Source of the DNA: Synaphobranchus kaupii
Taxonomy: Eukaryota > Chordata > Actinopteri > Anguilliformes > Synaphobranchidae
Assembly: GCA_029718625.1 (NCBI GenBank)
Contig: CM056383.1
Span: 18,810,722 to 18,874,721, forward strand
DNA length: 64,000 nt
Direction of reading: 5' to 3'
The stretch's first letter is position 1. Each line of letters opens with the position of its first letter. The notes beneath the pieces are model-generated. The model did no database searches, had not been told where the DNA came from, and worked only from the letters and a program-made list of their open reading frames with translations. Shown here in pieces: positions 59,301 through 64,000 of the stretch. The position numbers and the translations under genes were made by a program.

Positions 59301-62202
59301 ATGTTTTGCCTGCACAAAGGACTGACTTCACCCACCGCAGCTGTTTTTTGTTGTTTTTTTAAACCCACAAATGTGAAATTTTTGGTTTGGTTCTGTTTCA
59401 ATACATACACTACTCACAAAAAGTTAGGGATATTCGGCTTTCGGGTGAAATTTCAGGATGAACCTAAAATGCACTATAACCTTTACAGGTGAAATTAATT
59501 TGACCTTCTCTAAACTTTTGAATGCACATGTCCAACTATTCAATGTTTCAGTACTTTTTGCACAACTTGCTGTTCTCTAACAAGGAGCTGAACGGCAAAA
59601 TTCACAACAAGTGTTTGATCCATGAATCGACCAATAAATTTCCTGGTTCAATTAGAATTGGTATTTAAACAGTCCTCTTCATCATGCTGTTCACATTTTG
59701 ACATCATGAGACCAAGACGACACCTAACAATTGATCAACAGTACCTCGCCATTGCGAGGCTTCAAACAGGATGTTCTCAGAGGGAAGTGGCCACTGAGCT
59801 TAGAGTGTCACAGAGTGTCATCAGCAGGTTGCAACAGAGATACAGAGAGACTGGAAGAGTCACAGAAAGGCATAGAAGTGGACGTCCTTTGGCCACATCC
59901 CACACTGATGACCGCTTCATTGTGAACAGTGCCCTGCGGAACCGGATGATGAATGCCACTCAACTCCAGGCACATTTAAGGGAGGTGAGAGGCACCCAAG
60001 TGTCACGTCAGACCATTCGAAACCGTTTACATCAGCGTGGTCTGCGTGCTAGACGACCTGCAAGGGTACCTGACCACACCACCAGGCACAGGCGTCATCG
60101 TCTTGCATGGGTCAGGGAGCATTTACGCTGGACGAGGGACCAGTGGGCCTCAGTGCTGTTCTCTGATGAAAGTCGATTCACGTTGAGCAGAAATGATGGC
60201 CGCCAACGATGTTGGAGACGTCAAGGAGAGCGCTATGCATCAGCCACTGTTGTCACCAGACGACCCTTTGGTGGTGGCGGTGTTACAGTGTGGGCAGGTG
60301 TGTCTAGTCAATACAGAACTGCCCTACACTTTGTGAATGGTACAGTGACAAGCCCATACTACCTGAATAACATCATTAATCCAGTCATTGTGCCCCTGCA
60401 TGAACAACACAGGCCTAATTTCATCTTCATGGACGACAATGCTCCAGCTCATCGAGGTCGCATCATTAGGGAAAGGCTGCTGGAGACTGGGGTACCTCAA
60501 ATGGAGTGGCCTGCACTTTCTCCAGACCTGAATCCCATAGAAAACCTATGGGATCAGCTGACTCACTGTGTAGAGGCTCGTAACTCTGTACCCCAGAACC
60601 TCAATGACCTGAGGGCCGCCCTTCAAGAAGAGTGGGATGCCATGCCTCAGCAGACAATAAGTCGACTTGTGAACAGCATGAGACGTCGTTGTCAAGCTGT
60701 AATTGATGCTCAAGGGCACATGACAAGTTATTGAGACATTGACATTTTTGTTGTGGTATACCCACCACTGTTGTTGGCTTTTGTTTCAATAAATTGTTTG
60801 AGATGAGGAAATCACCATTGCATGCTTCTACTTAAATGCCCTACTTTCATGATACGTATAATATCACTGTAGCGTGAACTTACATTTTCCATAAATTTCA
60901 CCCGAAAGCCAAATATCCCTAACTTTTTGTGAGTAGTGTATGTTGACTACCCATAATGTTTCATTTGGTATTTAGTCTAGTGATTTGAGTGCCTAGGCAC
61001 TTATTATTCTCCCCTGGAATTTACGACCCAGTGGTGCTGGGGTGTCATGATGTCAAATTGTAGCCTACCACTTAAACGGCTGAAGAGCTGAAAAGTTTAA
61101 CAAGGTGGACCCTACAAAGGTTTATAAGTACTGAAATGGACTATATTTTCTTAAAATACGTGTAATATAGCCTTTCAGCTTATTGGACAGCACCTTGTAG
61201 AAACAAGACGAATGGGAGCAGCTCGGATTCGAACCGATATCACAAAGAGCACGGGGAAACTAGTTACGACGAGCTACAGACTGCGCCACGGGGAGACACG
61301 CCAGGAAGGCATACTTCGGCACATACTTAAATAAATAAATCAAACAAATTGTATTAAAAAATAAAATAGTTCGGTTTATACTTACATAAAAATGCTGCAA
61401 AAAAATATTAAACTAGTTCTGTATGCCACTTGTGCTCACTGGATATCTAAATTAGCTTACTTGGGTTTTATTAACTAAAATGTGGCTTGTTTAGTCCATA
61501 ATATGTCATAGCCATAGGCTACGTGTAGCCTAGCTACGGTTTTTATTTTTTATTTTTTAAGGGTTTCCGCGCTGTTATAGTTTTGACAGCTCCGCGTTAT
61601 CATAGCTATGATGCAGCTTTAGCAAAAACGGGTATGCAGTAACAGACTAACCTTTTTATATTCATTCGTTTTTTGTTTTCAAAGAGGGCATTTCCCCGGT
61701 ATAATTGCTGACTTGTGACGAAAGTGCCGCCGTGGTGATAGATTTACCTAAACATCTGTCAGATGTCGTCCTTTTTCACGGTAAGAAGAAATTTTATGAC
61801 AACGTTACTAGTTGGCTTTACAGATAATGTCCTATCTATTCAAATGAGCTACCGTTAGCTAGTCAGCAAAAAGCAAATGGTGTATGCGAGCGAAGTTAAA
61901 TATTGCTGTCCTAGCTAGCTAGCTAGCTAGTAAACAAGAAAAGTGCAAGCTCTCGCTAGTTGTTTAGCTATGTAGCTAGCTAACTAGCTAGCTAGTTGGG
62001 TTTTCGTGCCATTATCGTTTGCTATCGCTACCAATTTACCTTTGATTAATAGGTTTCGAATGCACATGATACTTACCTCGCAAAACCTCGAACAATATTT
62101 TTTGCTTTGTAAATCACAGTCGCTGCCAACGGCACAATCCAACAAATGATCCAATTCTTCTTTAAACCTTCCTGAATTGAAGTCACTCTCCTCTTCCGCC
62201 AT
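47274..62202 (-). CDS. znf654: ZNF654-like zinc finger protein (ZNF292/RLF/ZNF654 family), whole gene
   Basis: Eight coding exons on the minus strand: 62077-62202, 56015-56160, 55776-55857, 54279-54414, 53537-53739, 52446-52582, 50561-50702, 47274-50180. All junctions are GT-AG, the phases agree, and the total is 3879 nt (1292 aa plus stop). Residues 1 to about 480 follow the N-terminal helical domain of ZNF292/RLF/ZNF654, with matching words such as Y-C-x-x-x-C, L-A-L-S-x-x-E-L-L-L, W-x-N-P-V-L, N-G-D-M-Y, F-x-W-S-K-L and L-L-P-D-D-L-E-V. Two AT-hook cores R-G-R-K-P lie near 519 and 574. C2H2 fingers are at about 949-968 and 976-996, and a C2HC finger at about 1253-1275. The family is nuclear and DNA-binding; its members act in transcription or chromatin regulation (family knowledge). 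The low number of fingers favours ZNF654 over ZNF292 or RLF. Intron 1 (5.9 kb) holds a giant inverted repeat. Confidence 0.88.
50561..50702 (-). CDS. znf654: znf654-like exon 7
   Basis: Acceptor CTTTTTCACAG, donor GTGAGT; encodes E-L-V-F-I-W-S-K-L to V-I-K-A-E. Phase 0 out. Confidence 0.85.
52446..52582 (-). CDS. znf654: znf654-like exon 6
   Basis: Acceptor GCTCTTCTGTAG, donor GTACGT; encodes M-A-E-I-D-G-R-H to G-D-M-Y-Y-L. Phase 2 out, completing a Trp codon with exon 7. Confidence 0.85.
53308..53355. repeat. (TTA)n microsatellite in intron 5
   Basis: About 15 units. Confidence 0.9.
53537..53739 (-). CDS. znf654: znf654-like exon 5
   Basis: Acceptor TTTTTTGACAG, donor GTATGA; 203 nt encoding V-E-R-Y-L-N to D-R-L-H-K-E, with helical repeats ([24 protein letters not shown]). 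Phase 0 out. Confidence 0.85.
53788..53950 (+). mobile_element. tRNA-derived SINE in intron 4
   Basis: A-box-like TAGTGTAATGG (53801-53811) and perfect B box GGTTCAAATCC (53833-53843) followed by the usual fish SINE body (GGGGCACAGCTGTTGA...) and an AAATAAATGCATAAAAAATG tail. It lies antisense to the host gene, directly upstream of the exon 5 acceptor. Confidence 0.75.
54279..54414 (-). CDS. znf654: znf654-like exon 4
   Basis: Acceptor TTCTCTGCAG, donor GTATGC; encodes D-S-H-W-K-F to Q-P-Q-E-E, including the conserved W-E-N-P-V-L helix. Phase 1 out. Confidence 0.85.
54630..54912 (+). repeat. Non-LTR (RTE-like) 3' repeat in intron 3
   Basis: CACGAAGTTTCATCACAATCG, GACACAGACAGACATGCGCA and AATACCCCCTGCTTGCGCTA are words of a frequent fish non-LTR 3' end, ending in a short GC-rich inverted stretch (CTACGCGCACGCGGG). 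Assigned by pattern only. Confidence 0.45.
55776..55857 (-). CDS. znf654: znf654-like exon 3
   Basis: Acceptor TTCCTTCACAG, donor GTGAGA; 82 nt encoding [10 protein letters not shown] to L-E-S-F-Q, phase 0 out. Confidence 0.85.
56015..56160 (-). CDS. znf654: znf654-like exon 2
   Basis: Acceptor TTTTCTGTTACAG, donor GTACGT. Encodes L-V-E-E-R-S-A-Q-W to S-S-L-A-L; phase 0 in, phase 2 out. The downstream join gives the family word L-A-L-S-F-F-E-L-L-L. Confidence 0.85.
57084..57101 (-). other. Mini-exon candidate (ATG, six codons, GT donor), left arm
   Basis: TCTGTCAG, then ATG TCG TCC TTT TTC ACG, then GTAAGA. It is phase 0, the phase needed by exon 2 of the znf654-like gene 0.9 kb downstream on the same strand. 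A TATA-like GGTATAATT lies about 65 bp upstream. It could serve as an alternative first exon; there is no transcript evidence. Confidence 0.35.
57566..57650 (+). repeat. tRNA-like (SINE head) segment, left arm
   Basis: A-box-like TGGCGCAGTCTG (57575-57586) and a perfect B box GGTTCGAATCC (57628-57638). The expected acceptor stem does not pair (5' GTCTCCC against 3' CTGCTCC) and the T stem has a mismatch, so it is a tRNA pseudogene or SINE head and not a working tRNA gene. The mirror copy is at about 61213-61297 on the minus strand. Confidence 0.6.
57929..57934 (-). promoter_or_regulatory. Poly(A) signal of the left-arm PHD gene
   Basis: AATAAA on the minus strand about 75 nt after the PHD stop codon. 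At the mirror position in the right arm (about 59399-59404) the word is AATACA, next to the Tc1 insertion, so the signal is lost there. Confidence 0.6.
58005..58720 (-). CDS. PHD-finger protein, 3' exons (left arm of the palindrome)
   Basis: Three exons with clean GT-AG borders read outward: 58389-58491 ([11 protein letters not shown]...), 58215-58291 ([11 protein letters not shown]...) and 58005-58109 ([16 protein letters not shown]...C-F-A-C-T-K-D, stop). Joined, they give a Cys4-His-Cys3 PHD finger with the diagnostic W-x-x-C...C-x-x-W-Y-H-x-x-C order. PHD fingers usually bind histone H3 tails; some transposases also carry one. An upstream exon is likely at about 58544-58680, before a TACTAAT branch-point-like word; the frame and donor there are unsure (candidate introns of 39 or 52 bp). 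No start codon or promoter fits in the spacer, so the gene is 5' truncated. The identity of the parent gene is unknown. Confidence 0.65.
58657..58720. other. Spacer at the centre of the palindrome
   Basis: 64 bp not shared between the arms. It includes CAGGTAAGATT, a good splice donor on the plus strand, and on the minus strand TTGTCAGATG, similar to the CTGTCAGATG before the mini-exon at the outer ends. Confidence 0.7.
58838..59325 (+). pseudogene. PHD-finger exons, right-arm copy
   Basis: Exons 58838-58940, 59039-59115 and 59221-59325 are base-for-base copies of the left-arm exons on the opposite strand. The frame is intact, but the putative upstream exon has a 48-bp in-frame deletion, the poly(A) signal is mutated and a Tc1 element sits 82 bp after the stop. 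It is either a dead duplicate or one kept identical by arm-to-arm gene conversion. Confidence 0.65.
59660..59668 (+). promoter_or_regulatory. TATA-like box of the Tc1 transposase gene
   Basis: GTATTTAAAC at about 45 bp before the ATG at 59706. Transcription from it would start past the upstream ATG at 59622, favouring the 59706 start. Confidence 0.5.
59706..60734 (+). CDS. Tc1 transposase (DD34E), intact
   Basis: 342 residues from the ATG at 59706 (M-R-P-R-R-H-L-T). An in-frame ATG at 59622 would add 28 residues, but the shorter start is the usual Tc1 length and lies after the TATA-like box. N-terminal paired-like helix-turn-helix domains (residues about 5-115: [20 protein letters not shown] at 58-61) are followed by the catalytic domain with F-S-D-E-S-R-F, the glycine-rich box [18 protein letters not shown] and [11 protein letters not shown]. 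There are 34 residues between the second Asp and the Glu (DD34E). It cuts and pastes the element at TA sites. No stop or frameshift; AATAAA follows at about 60788. This suggests recent arrival. Confidence 0.95.
   Translation: MRPRRHLTIDQQYLAIARLQTGCSQREVATELRVSQSVISRLQQRYRETGRVTERHRSGRPLATSHTDDRFIVNSALRNRMMNATQLQAHLREVRGTQVSRQTIRNRLHQRGLRARRPARVPDHTTRHRRHRLAWVREHLRWTRDQWASVLFSDESRFTLSRNDGRQRCWRRQGERYASATVVTRRPFGGGGVTVWAGVSSQYRTALHFVNGTVTSPYYLNNIINPVIVPLHEQHRPNFIFMDDNAPAHRGRIIRERLLETGVPQMEWPALSPDLNPIENLWDQLTHCVEARNSVPQNLNDLRAALQEEWDAMPQQTISRLVNSMRRRCQAVIDAQGHMTSY
61213..61297 (-). repeat. tRNA-like (SINE head) segment, right arm
   Basis: Mirror copy of 57566-57650; the B box (inverse) is at 61225-61235. 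Confidence 0.6.
61763..61780 (+). other. Mini-exon candidate, right arm (orphan)
   Basis: Same ATG-plus-six-codons and GTAAGA donor as 57084-57101, but on the plus strand facing away from the gene, with no in-frame partner exon seen downstream. Confidence 0.3.
61911..61999. repeat. (GCTA)n-rich stretch in intron 1
   Basis: Two clusters of TAGC/AGCT tetramers (61911-61932, 61970-61999), self-complementary and frequent in fish genomes. Confidence 0.8.
62077..62202 (-). CDS. znf654: znf654-like exon 1 (start codon)
   Basis: ATG at 62202; 42 codons beginning M-A-E-E-E-S-D-F and ending K-Y-C-S-R-F-C-E, then donor GTAAGT. The phase-0 end joins exon 2 (L-V-E-E-R). The result matches the family pattern of an acidic start followed by Y-C-x-x-x-C and a P-L-P-x-L helix. 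This start is preferred to the mini-exon in the palindrome because of that family match. Confidence 0.8.
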
Positions 62203-63600
62203 ACTGTCAAATGTACCTTGTTCGTAGTTTACAAAGCAGAGTCAAGGCAACTTCCTGCAAGGCTCGTTTTCTGGACTTTGATTGGATGGCATCAACGTCA
62301 GTCTTTTTGCATTTCATTTGCGGATTGGACTTAATCAAACGTCATTCATGTACAATTACACGCGAACTCATGTGTTTATGTATGTACAGAATGTCTCATA
62401 GGACAGAAAGTACTTTACGTCCATAATAGCAGATTTATCAAACCAGACTTATTCCACGTCTCTATTTTTTTATTGTATTGAAGTACACTGTCTGTACCGG
62501 TCTGTACGGTCACTTCACTATTCAACGTATCATTGTTTTATGTGTTATGAGTCGACATCGTTATCTCTAAGCGGACTGTAACTTGCCCCATCTCAGATGT
62601 TCTCACAGTAAGTTAAATTTAATTATTCTTTCATAATTGGCTGCTATAATAGCAATGCTTTGTGATAAAGAAACCAACACTGAAAAGTGTGAAAAATGTG
62701 CACGTACAGTGCTTGGGCATTATTTTATTTCTCTGACAGTTTTGTAATTGAACATAGCTTTGTGTCTTATCTTGGCCATTTTCTTTGTAGCCTACTGTCA
62801 GTGCAGATGCTAATTTATTTTCCCATTTACTTTGATATTTGTTCAGCTCAAATTGTTGTGGGAAGGTATGTGGTTCCCACACACAGCACAGCAAACTGGT
62901 GCAGAGATACAGTATGTCCATTACAGCATCGTCGTTCCTGTTCTAGGAACTGCATGTTTCTCATTCGCGTATGGTCGCTGGAAAATCCATCTTGGTTACT
63001 GAGGCCCACTAGCAATCTCCATACATACCAACTGTATGTGCTGGAGTGTTACTATAGCAGAGATCTTAAACTTTAGACATGGAGAACTGCAGCATATGCA
63101 GGTTGTCCAGTCACCTATCAATCAGAATCCAATTCTGGCCTAGAAAACAAGGTTTGAGAGCTCTTGTGCCTATCAATAACTTAAATTTAGCACATAGGTG
63201 CTGAAACACAATGAAAAACCAGCAGGAACATTGGCCTTCCAGGATTGATATCCAGGCATTTGATATCCCTGTACTATAGCTGAGGTAAAGCATGCATGAT
63301 GCATCACAGAGGCAGCTGCTGGTAGTGGCCCTGCCTGTTGAAATCCAGATGGACCACTCAGAGCCAACCTACTATTGCACAACATTCTGTTGGTACTGGC
63401 TAGGAGCTGTGATAAACATCTGCTGGTGCTTTGGGTCCCCTGCAGCGTGCTGGAAGTCTGTCGTCTGTTTAGCTCATGATCGATCCTCAAAAGGAGATGA
63501 TGTTCCGGGGACCGGGCTTATACAAATTAATTACCAAACAAAGAGCATGACCACTCAGACAAGTTACGTCTGTGTGCTTCAGCTCAAAGTAATAAGAATT
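62203..63600. other. Upstream flank of the znf654-like gene
   Basis: The 5' UTR and promoter of the minus-strand gene must lie here. No TATA box or CpG-dense island is evident close to 62203. No coding exon is seen; the open frame at 62696-63076 has no family resemblance. Confidence 0.45.
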
Positions 63601-63609
63601 GGGTGATCT

Positions 63610-64000
63610 GTGTAGGAATTACAGTCCTTTTTATTCATAGTGCCCTCATTTTAGGGGAGCAAAAGTAATGGGACAAACTAACATAATCTGAAATGAAGAC
63701 AAAGTACTATCATATTCAGTACTTGGTTGCAAATCCTTTGCAGTCGATGACTGCATGAAGTCTGCGACCCATAGACATCATGCATGTTCCCTGGTGATGC
63801 TCTGCCAGGCTTGTACTGCAGTCATCTTCATTTCCTGTTTGTTTCTAGGCCATTTTGCCTTCAGTAATTGAAACACATGTTTAATTGGATTCCAGATGGG
63901 TGATTCAGTTGGCCCGTCTAGAATATTCCACTTTTTAGCCCTGAAAAAAACCTTGGTTGCTTTGGTCATTGTCCTGCATCAAAGTGAACAGCCATCCACT
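63610..64000 (-). pseudogene. Tc1/mariner element, 3' end, running off the window
   Basis: Minus-strand frame with K-W-N-I-L-D-G-P-T-E-S-P-I-W-N-P-I-K-H, the decayed [13 protein letters not shown] catalytic end. It is followed by A-W-Q-S-I and, past a frameshift, V-A-D-F-M-Q-S-type words of the transposase C-terminus. The likely outer end with AGTCCTTTTTATTC lies near 63620. The catalytic Glu is replaced by Lys, so it is inactive. A different family from the intact element at 59408. Confidence 0.75.

Larger units (their letters stand above)
59408..60938 (+). mobile_element. Complete Tc1/mariner transposon in the right arm
   Basis: 1531 bp, TA on both sides (59406-59407, 60939-60940). The termini CACTACTCACAAAAAGTT and inverse match for 46 bp with one mismatch. 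The empty site is preserved in the left arm (57923-57924, single TA), which proves precise insertion. It contains one intact transposase gene with its own TATA-like box and poly(A) signal. Everything needed for a self-mobile element is present. Confidence 0.95.
57055..61809. repeat. Giant inverted repeat (palindrome) in intron 1 of the znf654-like gene
   Basis: Left arm 57055-58656 and right arm 58721-61809 are reverse complements, separated by a 64-bp spacer (58657-58720). I followed the match along the arms: differences are a handful of substitutions, 1-bp indels, one 48-bp deletion in the right arm (near 58755) and a 1533-bp insertion in the right arm (Tc1 plus its TA). Weak similarity goes on past the ends (ATAATGTCC about 17-22 bp out on both sides) and then stops. 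No target duplication is evident. Each arm holds PHD-finger exons, a tRNA-like segment and a mini-exon with a splice donor, all placed symmetrically. Confidence 0.95.

Noticed and set aside
59622..59705. Upstream ATG adding 28 residues to the Tc1 transposase
   Set aside because: It lies before the TATA-like box at 59660, and the extra residues are not part of the usual Tc1 N-terminus.
57055..61809. Palindrome as a classical transposon with target-site duplication
   Set aside because: AACGTT occurs at both ends but is itself palindromic, and arm similarity goes on beyond it; no independent direct repeat flanks the arms.
62696..63076. 126-codon plus-strand frame upstream of the host gene
   Set aside because: No recognisable domain, signal or splice context; base composition as in the flanks.
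1..64000. CRISPR array, bacterial operon or rRNA genes
   Set aside because: No spaced direct repeats of that kind, no rRNA sequence; the content is clearly vertebrate nuclear DNA.

Overview
This is vertebrate nuclear DNA, almost certainly from a ray-finned (teleost) fish. The reasons are spliced genes with GT-AG introns, a single recognisable host gene spread over 15 kb, and a dense load of repeats typical of fish: Tc1/mariner elements and their palindromic derivatives, hAT-type MITEs, a Penelope-like element, Gypsy LTR elements, L2-like LINE 3' tails and a tRNA-derived SINE. I cannot name the species from the sequence. There is one 500-N assembly gap (23209-23708).

Layout. 1-8 kb is a nest of retroelements on the minus strand: a Penelope-like element (PLE) split by a rearranged Gypsy element (4661-7742) and by a solo LTR (3069-4400). 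8.2-11.3 kb and 34.6-35.7 kb hold three related palindromic Tc1-type elements; one of them carries a hAT-type palindrome at its centre. 11-47 kb is otherwise a gene desert with scattered repeats (LINE fragment at 22.1-22.9 kb, LTR at 30.3-31.6 kb, 31-bp minisatellite at 29.06 kb, several TIR elements between 26.7 and 46.7 kb) and a few blocks that look like conserved non-coding DNA.

47.3-62.2 kb is a complete minus-strand gene for a ZNF654-like protein of the ZNF292/RLF/ZNF654 family. I could place eight coding exons with matching phases (3879 coding nt, 1292 aa): a helical N-terminal domain in exons 1-8, two AT-hook motifs, two C2H2 zinc fingers and a C-terminal C2HC finger.

The most unusual object is in intron 1 of that gene: a large near-perfect inverted repeat (about 57.05-61.81 kb). 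Its arms are about 1.6 kb, about 99% identical by eye, around a 64-bp spacer. Each arm carries three outward-reading exons that splice in frame into a PHD zinc finger ending in a stop codon; in the left arm a poly(A) signal follows. Each arm also has a tRNA-like segment and, near its outer end, a mini-exon (ATG, six codons, splice donor). The right arm alone carries an intact 1531-bp Tc1 transposon (59408-60938, TA duplication, 342-aa DD34E transposase) and a 48-bp in-frame deletion. The inverted duplication therefore came before the Tc1 insertion. In the primary transcript of the host gene the arms would fold into a very long RNA hairpin. The right edge of the window (63.6 kb on) runs into another Tc1 element.
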